A stretch of 64,000 nt of DNA from Multifurca ochricompacta (lineage: Eukaryota > Basidiomycota > Agaricomycetes > Russulales > Russulaceae). A model generated the notes under the pieces. That model worked only from the letters and a program-made list of their open reading frames with translations, had not been told where the DNA came from and did not search any database. How positions within the stretch are numbered: position 1 is the first letter of the stretch; each line of letters starts with the position of its first letter. The stretch covers positions 24,703 to 88,702 of the forward strand of contig WTXG01000152.1 in NCBI GenBank assembly GCA_022496185.1, read 5' to 3'. Shown here one piece after another: positions 22,801-33,987 of the stretch. The position numbers and the translations under genes were made by a program.

Positions 22801-24251
22801 CCGCTCTGCGCACTCTTACTGATGGCGTTTCTCACTGGGAGGAGGAAGATGGTCTCGTTTATTACAAGGGAAAACTTTATGTACCCAATGTACCGGATCT
22901 CAGAAAAGATATTATTAAACAGTGTCATGATTCGGTTACTGCAGGACATCCTGGTAAAAATGGGACTATAGAACTTGTCAGCCGTTATTATTGGTGGCCG
23001 CGTATGTCCACATACATCGCCAAGTACGTAGAGGGCTGCGATCGCTGTCAACGCTACAGGATCGACCAGCACCCTACGGCGCCTATACAGCCGCACGAAG
23101 TACCGGAGGGACCCTGGCAGATCATCGGAGTTGATCTGATCACTGGGCTTCCTTCTTCACAAGGGAAAGACGCGATATTAACAATAGTGGACCACTATAC
23201 GAAACAAGTCCACTTCTTCCCTGTGACCAGCGGCATCACGGCAGATGGCGTAGGGCAGATCTACTATAACGAGATCTTCCCACTGCATGGGATCCCTAAG
23301 TCTATCGTCAGTGACAGGGGACCACAGTTTGCAGCACGGACAATGCGGGCCGCTTTAAAGCGCCTGGGAATAGATAGTAGTTTGACCACAGCGTATCATC
23401 CTCAAGCTAACGGACAGGCAGAACGCAAAAACCAAGAGATAGAACAGTATTTGCATATGTTCGTAGATAAGCGTCAGGATGATTGGATCGAACTATTACC
23501 CACTGCGGAATTCGTGTTGAACGCGAGATTGACATCCACGACCGGCCACACACCCTTTGAACTACTCTATGGGTACACGCCGGACTTCACGATTCCAGCT
23601 GGGCGCCCTACAGGCATTCCCAGTTTAGACAAGCGACTTCAACAGCTCCGTCTTGCCAGGACAGATGCTGAGGCAGCGCTGCGACTTAGCAAAGAATGCA
23701 TGATCGCCGGGCCGGGTTACTGCCAATCTTATCGCTTCAGCACAGGCGATATGGTATGGCTCCAAGCCAAGAACATTAAGATACACCAACCTTCTCAGAA
23801 ATTAGGGCCAAAACAGATGGGTCCCTTTAAGATTATCGAGAAGATTGGCAATCTTGATTATCGGTTGGAACTCCCGGCAGCGCTGAGAATCCACAATGTC
23901 TTTCATGTGGATCACCTTAGTCCCTACAAAGGCAACGACGTTAATGGACTTATGCCGCCACCGCCTGACCCTGTACTGGTCGAGGGCGAGGAAAAGTATG
24001 AGGTTGACCATATTTGCGATGCAAAACTGTTCAGTCGAACACTCAAATTCCTTGTGCAGTGGAAAGGATACGGTGAAGGGGAGGACTCATGGGAACTGGC
24101 CAGAAACTTCAAGCTCGCTCAGGAGGCTGTCAGAGACTTTTACGCTCGACGCCCTGGTGCGCCACGAAAGATAGCCACGCTCGCCTTCATGTCTGCTCCA
24201 TGGCAATCGCCACTTTATTTCACTGAGGCTTGCAAGGACGCAACGCCCTGA
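19862..24251 (+). pseudogene. Gypsy 1 pol: PR, RT, RNase H, integrase, chromodomain
   Basis: Domains in order: aspartic protease (AAMVDSGATALFLD, about 20164); reverse transcriptase ([28 protein letters not shown], then YMDDIL at about 21830); RNase H (ETDASGFATGGILSQ); integrase with an HHCC finger (HDSV...H...CDRCQRYR) and catalytic D-D-E (GVDLITG, SDRGPQF, QANGQAERKNQE); and a C-terminal chromodomain (YEVDHI...FLVQWKGYGEGEDSWE). RT is split by a 588 bp solo LTR at 21165-21752. A TGA at 22521-22523 replaces an Arg codon kept in the sister element (CGA to TGA). Confidence 0.93.
21165..21752 (+). mobile_element. solo LTR of a third LTR family inside Gypsy 1 pol
   Basis: It begins TGTTACGACCCC and ends GGACGTAACA, so its 7-bp termini are inverted repeats. 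It has a TATA-like TATATAAG at about 21487. AGTCC at 21160-21164 is duplicated at 21753-21757. Without it the RT frame joins exactly at the LTNSPATFQ motif. No internal region is present, so it is probably left by LTR-LTR recombination. Confidence 0.93.
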
Positions 24252-24263
24252 GAAGGGGGGTAC

Positions 24264-25000
24264 TGTCCTGGATGCGCATTTTTGCCATCCCGGACTGATT
24301 GAAAACCATCCTGAGGGCATCATGCGATTGCGTGTCTTGCAGAGTCGATCTTCTTTAACTTAGATAAGATAAGGAGGAGTTCAGACCGATCTGACCCAGT
24401 CCACGCGATGCGAAGTAGTCGCTGCCCTATGCAGCAATGGACATTATAGATACACGCGGCCATTGTTTGAGTAATACAGATTGACGATTTGATTATAGAG
24501 TGATCTAAAGTAGTCTAGTATGTATTTTAGATAATGCCAGACCGGCGGAAAGGATCGCGCATTGGTAAATAAGATGTGTCAGGGCACTCAGGAGAGCGGG
24601 CCACTGATAACTAATTAGATTTACATCGCACGTTCGATCGGCTTTGGTATTTCATAGAGTAGTACTAGGACATATTTAAAGACACCCTGTAGCATGCTGC
24701 AGACCCCATCTTGTCCTCTTGGGGCTGTAGGTGCACTTTATCACTTTATCTTTGTATTTACTTAGGCCCAGCTAATCTTGTCCTCTTGGGGCTGTAGGCT
24801 CTTAGCAAAGTTCAATATAGGTCTATTCTTGCTGCATAAGCAAGGCAGAGTCCTCTGACTGCTTCAAGCCTTACACATGCATTAATCTCCGCGTTCTGGG
24901 CAGCTTTCCGACTAGGATATTTTCACCTCTAAGTTTTACTACGATCTTTACATCTAATCTAATCAAACATAGCAAGCGCGGGATAGAAGCACCCGTTACA
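24264..25000 (+). repeat. Gypsy 1 3' LTR
   Basis: It starts TGTCCTGG after the polypurine tract and ends CCCGTTACA, followed by the CCTAC duplication. It is nearly identical to 17041-17778, with about 20 mostly transition differences. Confidence 0.95.
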
Positions 25001-25098
25001 CCTACTTGATCTCAATCCAGGGTCCTCCGACTGGTGGCAACCATCCTCTCTGGACAGCAGCCACAGCTAAACGCAAAGACAACCTGTTCACCTGACAC

Positions 25099-25428
25099 AT
25101 GATATCTATGGCTTTCCAGCTGGCCACTGGCCATGCTTTCATTGCCGAGTATCATGAACGGTTTTTCTCTTCCCATCCTGAGGCCGATTGCCTCTGCCAC
25201 TGCAATGGTGTCACCCCCACAACCTTCGCCCACGTTGCCCTAGATTGCCCATTACATGCCCAAATACGGACGGAATGTGGTATGGACCCCGGCTCGCTCT
25301 TCAACGAGCTCACCTGGCTGCAGATATTCCATAATTGCACTAGAGTCACACAGCTCCTGGAGTTTATTCAGGGATCTCAGGCTTTCTTCAAGCCCATCCA
25401 TGCCAGGCGGCCACATGAACCCCCTTGA
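25099..25428 (+). pseudogene. LINE C-terminal fragment (Cys/His region)
   Basis: An open frame of about 109 residues matches the C-terminus encoded at 34375-34686: LATGHAFI-EY, CxC spacing in CLCHC, H-V-LDC, and a final RRPHEPP resembling RRLREPP. It is the 3' coding part of the LINE split by Gypsy 1. Confidence 0.8.
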
Positions 25429-25691
25429 TGGGGGACCTCTCTGGTCTTGGACTTAGTAGGTATTTCCTTCTTTGAACGGTCTCTTTCTTGGACGGCCACT
25501 CCACATACATTATTACCTCAGTTTTTCTCTTTGAGTTTTCCACACAGCATGTCCTAGTAGACACGGCATCTCCTGTACGCCTCCATAGTAGTTACATTGT
25601 ACCCTGATGTAGCCACGCAATTGGGCTGAGTCCCACAAGTGCGTCAATAAAGTCGAGTTCAAAAAAAAAAAAAAAAAAAGTTGAACAACAT

Positions 25692-27149
25692 TTAGTTTCT
25701 TGTCAAATGTGATTGATGCTTGGCATGTATTAGCATCTTTCACTCAGCGCGTTCCGAACTGAACCCACCTCATCATCCCCTTCGTCCGTATGGCAGTCTT
25801 CAACCCTTGACCTTGACTTGAGGCAGCGCCGGAACTTGAGAGGGTAAGTATTAAGACAAGGACGATCAACATTCAACAAACTGTCCTCAACCGGATATCT
25901 CACTGGTCGTCGTCGTCATTTTTTAAATGTTAACTCCTGATCACCACCTCCAATCCCTCCGGCCATTATATGCATTAGCAATCCCCCACCATTCTCCCTC
26001 ACCCATTTATTTTCACCATCTCTTTGGATGTCCGTCGTTCTATGACAGGCCTGGCGGTGCGTCATTATAGGATAGCGCGATTATTGGGACTTGAATGCGT
26101 GCGGAGAGGCTTAATTATGGTAACGTTCCTTACATAGTGCTGGTTCGCTGTCAACTTTGTCCTTGTCTCTTTCTGCTATCGGGAGCAACATTTACTAAAA
26201 CGTTGAGGGGTGAATTAAGATTGGGGTGTTCGTTATCGTGGCCAGGTCGTTCGACTGGGCATTCGCTGAGGAGGTACCAACCACTCGCAGAGGGCCAAAA
26301 CACTCCCATCGAACCCTCTTTCTCGATCCCTTTGAGCTCCTGGATGGTCCTGTTCACTAAAGCCGTTCCTCCTACCTGAAGCTCACCTACACCATCTCCG
26401 TCGCTCGCTCGCGTCATCGATCCTGTTGAAATTGGTTTATAAATTTGTATTGTTTCCATCGGTTTCTTTTATCTCGTGCGATTTCTACGTCTGGTGAGGG
26501 TAAAATTATATATATACAACGACCAATCAGCCTGGCAGTAGCCACACCGCTCTCGGACCGCCCATGTGGTTGGCATTTCGTAGTTGCTTCCTTGAGCATC
26601 CCGGCACGCGCGGATGGGTGGGTTCGTGGTGTCTGAATACATGGATTAACCTGGCCATTTAGAGGGTCTTGGGCATGGTAACCGGATGATGCGCGTGGGG
26701 TGGATTATTTGCGGCTGACGAATTTTTGGCAGGTTGGCAGGCACAGCCAAGTTGCTGATCACGTGGATTTAAAGCCCCCATCTCACATCTGAGTCTGCCT
26801 CTGCTTGCACCTGTCTGAAAATCTCGCGGCAACTCTCCTCTCTCCTCTCTCCTCTCTCCTTCGTTCTTAGTAGCCCACATCTCTAGATGATGGAGTGAGA
26901 TTAATTAATATTTCAGGTTGCCATCCTGAGATCTTTGTCTTCTATTATAACATGATGACTGTTGACAGTTCAAATGACAACTAAACATTTTGCAAGTCGA
27001 GGTATTGAAATTCATGAAGATGTTGTTGGTTCGGTTTGGTATTTAAATTGCAGGATATGATGGATTGTTGTAGTAGTTTCATCGTCATTGTCGTCAACTT
27101 GTTATCCTCCTCTAGAGATTATCTTATCTTATCGTATCTTATCGTAACA
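25692..27149. other. CRN-kinase upstream region, arm B
   Basis: Duplicated intergenic DNA collinear (inverted) with about 3480-4770. No gene is supported. GGAGAG/CTCTCC repeats near 26835-26860 mirror those in arm A. Confidence 0.5.
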
Positions 27150-29277
27150 ATGCAACAAAGTGGGCCATCCACCCGGCAAAATCCGGCTCGGAAAGCCAAG
27201 GACAAGGGCAAGGGGAAGATGGGCCCACCGCTTCCTAGAGAGGCAATCACCCAGTCTGACGTCATGTCCTCTTCCTTCACTCTTCTCTGCCTCGCTGTCG
27301 ACGATGGAAATGTTCCTATTGGCGGCTTCTTTCATGTAAAAGTCTATTCGGGTCAACTAGTCTCAGGTCTCCAAGAAGACATCAAGGTTAAGAAGGCTCC
27401 AGAGTTAGACCACCTCGCAGCAGACCGACTCATCCTCTGGAAGTTGTCGACCCGGCAGTCAGCTGGTGATACAGAAGCAGAGCTGGAAAATCTGTATAGA
27501 CTGATTGAGGGCATTGAGTTCCATTCACCTAGAACCAATGAAGCACTCCAAGGTGATGGTGTTGTGCAAGTCCTCCACCCTCCCAATCGGATAAACAAGT
27601 ATTGGACATATGACCCCTATGAGGGTGACTTGCATGTCATTGTACAAGTCCCATGTATGTCTCCTTCATCATTACAGCATCACCATATATATCTTTGACA
27701 ATCATTCAGATGTCGAGGAAAGGCCAAGGAAGAAGCCGAGACTCCAAATCGAAGATCTCTCTCCAACGCCACCGCTTACATTCGGTGAAAGTGAGTATTA
27801 CGCGCACTTCCTTTGCCATCCATCCATTCTGACTCCAATTTAGTCCAGGATATTGACGCCCAGAAAGCCATTGCACACCCGACTCCCTCTTCAGGGGCAA
27901 AGATGCCCTTTTTCATTCAGGAACAGAAGAACAGGCCACTTCTCAATGGGCGCCCAATCAACCAATTTGGTCCTCCAATTGGCCTTTTCCATCCTGTCTT
28001 CAACTCCTTTCAGGCAGACATGGAAAGCAAGGAACCGGTCAGGGTTGACAGGCAGGCACCTTCGAATCTCAGGAAACTTCTTGCTTCCTGTGCTGACCTT
28101 TACACCCTTGAGTTGCCTCGGGTGAAAACGATCAACATATATCTGAATGCGCTTCTTGGTGCCTCCCTCACATCTGTTTCAGTTCCCAATACTTCAACTT
28201 GTGCTGATGGGGTTATAATTCATACTTCTTGCAACTCCTATGCCTATCTGGTAATAGAAGAGGTCAAGAATGAGATTGGCACTGGCAATGCAGATCCATA
28301 CACCCAAGCCAGCCTGTCTTATCGTCGCTATTGGGGGGAACCATCTTGTATGTTTATTTAGGAAATGTGTCCATATGGAATTCATTATCTAATCATGTCT
28401 ATCAGGGGATATTTTCAGAAGGTGTTCCTATTGTCCGAGCATTATCCTAGCAATCGCTGGCCCATGGATGTGCGTTGCTGGTGGCATTTACCTTGACAAG
28501 GCAATTGTCCAGCCTTTGACCGAATATATCTGGCTCGGCGGCGATGCCTTCAAAGAAAGTCGCTTTGACTTTACCTTGAGATTGTTTGCTGCCTTGAAGT
28601 CTGCAATCTCCACTCTCCAGGACTATTATGGAAATCTGAATCCCTCCAATGAGATTCCCAGACACCTACTCCATGCATTTCCATTTGTCACATCTTATGG
28701 AACACAGTCATTTGAGTACCTGATGCCACTTGTCGACTATCACCGAGGCAAGCTTGTGTACAAGGCTCAGCTTCATGAATCTGGTCAGCTCATTGTGGTC
28801 AAGTTTGTGTCAACATACAATGCAGAGGCACATCGACTTTTGGCAAACAATCAACTCGCACCGGCCTTGCACTACGCTGGCACAGAAGCCATGGAAGCAA
28901 TCCAATATGGTGAACATTACATGGTGGTCATGGATTTTGTGGATGGATCTGAGCCAAATGAGGTCCCACTTTCAAATGAGCAATTTGGACAAGTGGACCG
29001 GGCTGTGCAGTTACTCCATCAGCAAAACTTCGTATTTGGAGACCTTCGAACGCCCAACCTTTTGATCAGCGGTGAGAAGGTGATGTTGATTGACTTTGAC
29101 TGGTGTGGGACAGCAGATGAATCATTGTATCCTTCGACGCTGAATACGGATTCGGGTATTCAGTGGCCTGATGGAGTGTGGCCAGGTGAGGTGATGAGAA
29201 AGGAAGATGATGTGACGATGCTGGAACGACTTCGGCCTGTCACGCATGCCGAGGAGGCGGATCCTGGACTGGCGTAA
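27150..29277 (+). CDS. Crinkler-header protein kinase, intact arm B copy
   Basis: Four exons (27150-27654, 27710-27790, 27844-28347, 28406-29277) give 653 residues in one frame. Residues about 42-100 form a CRN-type ubiquitin-like header: FTLLCLAVDD, then FHVKVYSGQLVSGLQEDI, then LAADRLILWKL. A basic segment (about 12-23) precedes it. The C-terminal domain is a divergent eukaryotic protein kinase resembling fungal FunK1-type kinases. It has the ATP-site Lys in IVVKFV (about 496), hinge-like MVVMDFV, catalytic loop FGDLRTPNLL (Asp about 576, with Phe where HRD has His) and DFDW for DFG (Asp about 593). In oomycetes and other fungi this architecture is described for intracellular effector-like or conflict proteins; the target here is unknown. 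There is no signal peptide. An in-frame ATG at 27036 would add 38 residues. Confidence 0.85.
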
Positions 29278-30144
29278 GTTAAACCATTTATGTAGATGTA
29301 GATTCTTTTCTAAATTAGCATGGGAGAATAGATGTAAAGATGGATGATACATCTTCATGAGCTTGCTTGCTTGACTTGTTGATAGGGACTGCACGATGAA
29401 TTTGTTTAAGCGATAATACTGTGATTGCGAAGTCAAGATACAGATATACAATGAATTTCAAGAAGACGTTGAATGAGTAGTCAACGAGGGGAGGGAATGT
29501 GATAACGATGGCGGGATGTGAACAATGTAATAGGGAAAAAAATATAAACAAAGGGAGTAATGTGATGGGCGTAGGCAATGGCAAGGAATAGAGGTGATCT
29601 AAGCTGGTGGTTATGAAGGTCAATGACGCTCTCAAGGTCGGGGGAGGGGGGAATGACGTCGTAGAGTAAGGACAGGAGGCGAGCTAAGAGGAACTTCAAG
29701 TAGCCAAAGCAATCAAAGGTTGTTGAAGCGCTTGACAGAGGGGTTGAAGGAATTGATAGGCGAGAGACACCTGAGGCTCTCGAGCTTAGCTTGACAAAAA
29801 GACTCGAGTGGCGAGCGGCAAGATATCCAAGCAAGCAGCTCTCGCTTACCGACCTTCGCACTCAATGGTTAAATTAACACCGACATGGGTTCGAGCGCCG
29901 TTAAAGGGAGTGAGTGGAGTGGAGCTCGAGTCTCGACTTACATATTCACACAGCAAGGATCTCAGCGCCTCCTGCACTCCTCAGCGAGCCGAGCGTTAGG
30001 GTCTTACCAACGTTTTCTGTACGGAACTGGGTTTCGCTCTGCCAGGCGCATATACGCTAACAGTATCAATCGTGCACCAGCCGACGTTCCTGTACCATTC
30101 ATGAATTATCTTCTCCGCATGATGCAAAGAGTTTAGGGTGTGGG
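29278..30144. other. 3' flank of CRN-kinase, arm B
   Basis: Duplicated non-coding DNA collinear with about 500-1350 in arm A. No gene is supported. It ends with the left copy of the 9-bp target duplication GGGTGTGGG (30136-30144). Confidence 0.5.
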
Positions 30145-31855
30145 AGCTCACCCAACTCACCCCCACCGCTGACATCCCTAAAGTGGTAATCCTGTCACAC
30201 GACTCACCACTGACATCCCTAAAGTGGTAATCTTGTCACACGACTCAGATTTGTAATAATATTTATTTTAAAAAGGAAGTTATCGTTAAATATTTATTTT
30301 AAAAAGGAAAATTATTGAAAATATCATTACAAATTAAAGTCATGTGACATGTAGACATTATTTTAAAAAGGAAAGTTATCGATCATTGATCAATAAAATA
30401 TCATTACAAATCAAAGTCATGTGACAGGTAGACAAGGATGTTAAGCATTCTCACTATAGGTTACGGTTGTCCCTCCTCCCGTCCATGCAATGGACAATAA
30501 CACTCCTTCTGCTACAAAAAAATGTTCCAAGGTATGGTGTAAAAATCTTGTAACACTTACTGCACAAGACTTGTGACCACTGCCGAATGCGGGATAGGAA
30601 AAACAAGAAGGCCCAAAGAGTTCATGAGAATGAGAAAAAGAAGCAAAAGGAATTCAATGGGCGCACAGTAGGTGAAAAAGCCAAGAGGGTGGATGAAGAC
30701 ACATCAGGAGATGAAGGAATCTCAAGCAGTCCTTGGGCCGCATGCAATCTCATAAAGAGTGAGGATGAAATTGATTTTGTGGTAATTAGTAACTTACTAT
30801 GGATATAGATAAGGATTAACAGTATAATCTACAGATATCTGGTACTAGAGAGGAGATATTCGATACCGGAGAGGCAATGTTTGGCTCCCTTCGAACGCAA
30901 TTTAGAACATACCATGATTTAAAATTTAGAGGAACTTTCACTGTTCCAAATGACCCATTGGTTTCTGATAGAGAGCAGATTGACATGATTGCTAAGGAAA
31001 TCTGGAAGGTGACAGGGTATAGATTTTGTGAGTAGTATCCCCAATGCTATTATTATATGACATTTACAGGATTAGTGTGAAGGATCATAAGCAACTGCAA
31101 ACAGGGCACCAAACACGTTTTTAGTGCAGCCAGGATGAAGCAAGAAAGAAGAAATCAAATGTTTCCAAAGCACTAAAGGTGCAACATTGTGATAACGTCA
31201 GAATGAAGCAGTACCCATGCCACAGTCAACTATATATCACTTGCCAAGGAAGCATGCCAGGGGGGGATAGGACAATCTCCATTTGACTTGAACATCACAT
31301 GAAGCATGTACATTGCTTTGATGTCACCCTGCCACCTATTGCAATGGACACCTGCTGCAATGGTTGCAAAGGTACAGGCAGCATATCCATCAATAACATT
31401 GGCACCGATCCACGTGGCTTGGATGCAGACGAGCCAGATTCTGGCATCGCGATCACCTGCAACTGGTTGGGTCGTGACACTAGACAGAGTAGCACGAGAA
31501 CACCAAAGTTCTTATCTAATCATTATTTGATCTTATTCCAACCGATTTGTACTGATATGTCATTGATAACTTTCCTTTTTAAAATAAATATTATTACAAA
31601 TCACAGTCGTGTGGCAATATTACCACTTTAGGGATGTCAGCGTGGGGAGAGTTATCTGATCTTATTCCAACTTATATTTTTTTGATAACTTTCCTTATTA
31701 AAATAGATATTCAATGATAACTTCCTTTTTAAAATAAATATTATTACAAATCTGAGTTGTGTGACAAGATTACCACTTTAGGGATGTCAGTGGTGAGTCG
31801 TGTGACAGGATTACCACTTTAGGGATGTCAGCGGTGGGGGTGAGTAAGGTAACTT
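30145..31855. mobile_element. non-autonomous DNA transposon with long TIRs and 9-bp TSD (Mutator-like)
   Basis: The 1711-bp element is flanked by GGGTGTGGG at 30136-30144 and 31856-31864. Its ends are inverted repeats of about 150-180 bp: CTCACCCCCACCGCTGACAT on the left, mirrored on the right. Each end carries the motif CATCCCTAAAGTGGTAAT twice, and a further inverted copy lies at about 31610-31650. Arm A has the unoccupied site (498-506). A 9-bp duplication plus long TIRs is typical of Mutator-like elements. No transposase was recognised. The interior (about 30580-31500) has short open stretches, one with candidate splice sites near 30780-31030, of unknown origin. Confidence 0.85.
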
Positions 31856-32007
31856 GGGTGTGGGCCTTCTGCCTTTGTCTTGGCGTTGGCCACATTAAAA
31901 ACGTGACTTGCGTTAGTAAGCGTCAGGACTGTGATCATGTGCCCACCGACTGGATTAGGGGAACTGGGAGGAATCGGCACTAATTGGGGTACCCTCAGCA
32001 ACAAATT

Positions 32008-33987
32008 ATGTCCACTGTCCACCTTGTACTCTGGTGCCTCATAGAAGGTGATGTCACCTACTTTAATGTCACTGTTCCCGTCAGCAGGCACGTGAGTGGA
32101 TTGAAGAGACGGATCTATGGTGAACGACCAATTGAGTTACTTCACGATATCAGAGCCACAGACCTCATTCTGTTAAAGGTGTGTCACCTAGACGGCTCGA
32201 TTGGCTTTGTCATGACTGATCTGGCCAATTTTTCTTCATCTCCTAAGTCGATGCGCCCGCCGTGGATGATCCCAGTAGCTTCCGAGTTAACATCGACGAT
32301 GAGAATGTTGTGCACCTTAACTCTGCTCAAGAGCTAATATCCAACTTTTGGCCGGATCAACCTGTTCATAATCGCCTCCATGTCTACATCAAGTTGCCTG
32401 GTGGCATTGCCCAACATGAACAAGAAATGGAGCCATTTCTTTCAGGACGTTTTGTCAAGGACGCCCCTTCAACTGTTAAATCTGATGAAGCATGCACAGT
32501 GCAGAAAGAATTCATTGAGCGTATTGCCAACGACCGCCCCGATATGGACGCACACCTTCCTCCCATTTCACTCACATATAAAGGGTTCGGATGTTTCCGT
32601 GCCCACATGGACAGCCAGAACAACCATTTGATGGGTCGAATGCCCAAAAGCAAGGCAAAATCAGAAGCAGCCATTGACGAATTTCTCCGTGAAATGAGTC
32701 GGTTCTATGATTCAGAAATCAACCGCGCGGAGAGTGTCCGGGAGTCGCTCAACGAAATTTGGAGATTTTATTTTCAAGAATATGAGCCATGCAAATTTCC
32801 CGTGTACCGCCGACGCCTTTCATCAGATGACGATGACGACGCCGTTGGGCCACCAAGCTTGGTAGAGGCCTTAATCAAAGTTAAGAATGAGTTAGGGACC
32901 ACCAACCGTGATGGATCGGTGGAACTTGCAGCATACTACACCCAATTTCTTGAATCAAATACCTCACAAGAGTCCAGACAGTGTTTCCTCTTCCCTGCTC
33001 TTGGCATATTGATATTAGGTCGGTATCACAGTCCCTGTATTGATTTTTCCATTACATTACATCGATCGATCTACTTGCAGGAGCACATATTGGATTTTAT
33101 GCATTGTCATTTACCAAGGTGACACGGCTTGTCACATTGAATCCTCTCCTTCCTGCGGCAACTTGGAGTGGAGACAAATGGGCCAGATCCACTCTGATGA
33201 AGGCATTCCAAGCTGCATGCATCCTTCAATATCACATAAACAAAGACACGGCAGAATTCATGGCCGATCGGCTACCGCATCCACCCAAGGGTGATCTGCC
33301 ATATGTAAATGAGGTTCCTGCTCATCCTCCTTCTGGGAAACTCCATTTCGAGACGAGAGTAGAGGGTTGTCAAGTCAAGGACCATCACCTGAATCGTTTC
33401 ATCTATAGTGCAACCCTGGGAAAAAAGAAAGATTGGGTGGTGGTTAAGTTCACGAAACGATACTGCCTGCCATTGCATCTATTGTGTGCAGAGAAGAAAC
33501 ATGCACCTAGAGTACTTGGCTATGGTGTTGTTCATGGTGGGTGGCATGTCATAGTGATGGAGTGGATCGAGAATGATCCATCTGACCGGGAAAATTATGC
33601 GTCCAAGTACTTCCGGAGGTGGTCAAAGGACCTGAAGAAACTTGTGGATGGATTTCATGAAGAAGGATTTGTACATGGTGACCTGCGAGATGCAAATTTG
33701 ATCATTCTCAAGAAGAATCCAAAACGGATAATGTTGTTAAATTTCGATTGGGGTGGGGATGTAAAATCTGGAGCGGTGCACTATCCGGCTGCTTGTCGGA
33801 ACTCTGATTTGGTGGATGGGTATGATTTAGAGATTACAGTGATGCGGGATAACTTGGCTCTGGATAACACATTACGGAAGCTAGAGGCGGAGCGAATGGA
33901 GGTAAGGAATGTATTACTTTTTACTCGCGCGTTTGAGTCTGACGACGGTATTCATTTTACATGGTTGGGCAGATTGACGAAGATTGA
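32008..33987 (+). CDS. Crinkler-header protein kinase, third locus
   Basis: Proposed exons are 32008-32182, 32248-33018, 33081-33901 and 33973-33987 (about 593 residues). The CRN-type header spans residues 4-58: HLVLWCLIEGD, FNVTVPVSRHVSGLKRRI, RATDLILLKV. It is followed after the first intron by the typical header end (LISNFWPDQPVHNRLHVYIKLP region). The C-terminal kinase-like domain has WVVVKF (Lys about 438), VIVMEWI, HGDLRDANLI (Asp about 516) and NFDW (Asn about 536 in place of the DFG Asp). The first intron is uncertain: the frame-compatible donor is the weak GTCACC at 32183, while the stronger GTGTGT at 32179 would lose the frame. It is diverged from the duplicated pair. Confidence 0.78.

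Larger units (their letters stand above)
17041..25000 (+). mobile_element. Gypsy 1: full-length Ty3/Gypsy chromovirus, degenerate
   Basis: The order is 5' LTR, self-priming-type PBS, gag, PR-RT-RNase H-integrase-chromodomain, polypurine tract (AGAAGGGGGGTAC at about 24251-24263), 3' LTR. LTRs of about 738 and 737 bp begin TGTCCTGG and end CCCGTTACA. About 20 differences between them were counted by eye, mostly transitions. A 5-bp target duplication flanks the element. A solo LTR in the RT region, an in-frame TGA at 22521 and broken gag N-terminus frames make it non-autonomous. Confidence 0.95.
16534..25679 (+). mobile_element. 5'-truncated LINE, interrupted by a Gypsy element
   Basis: The insertion is bounded by a 12-bp target duplication and ends in an A19 tail. 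Only the 3' part of the LINE is present. About 16590-16845 encodes an RNase H-like segment (DPRRFTGDFISFHNAL) matching the LINE at 34-37 kb. 25099-25428 encodes the C-terminal Cys/His region (LATGHAFIAEY...CLCHC...HVALDC). The 3' untranslated part has the same TTGTACCCTGATGT-GCCACGCAATTGGGC block as the LINE tail at about 47850-47890. The Gypsy element at 17041-25000 splits it. Confidence 0.88.
14270..31930 (-). repeat. inverted segmental duplication, arm B (interrupted)
   Basis: This is the reverse-oriented copy of 410-7040. It is collinear over the protease (14592-16242), its upstream DNA to 16533, the continuation from 25680, the CRN-kinase (27150-29277) and its 3' flank to 30144, resuming at 31856. 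The 16534-25679 LINE/Gypsy block and the 30145-31855 element are insertions absent from arm A. The right edge lies just before the start of the third CRN-kinase gene. Confidence 0.88.

Noticed and set aside
27036..27149. Hydrophobic N-terminal extension of the arm B CRN-kinase as a signal peptide
   Set aside because: The stretch is built on a GTC/ATC repeat whose length varies between arms, and ATG 27150 sits in a better position before the header. It is kept only as an alternative start.
29870..29905. tRNA-like GGGTTCGAGC near a kinase 3' flank
   Set aside because: Present in both arms, but no cloverleaf could be completed around it.
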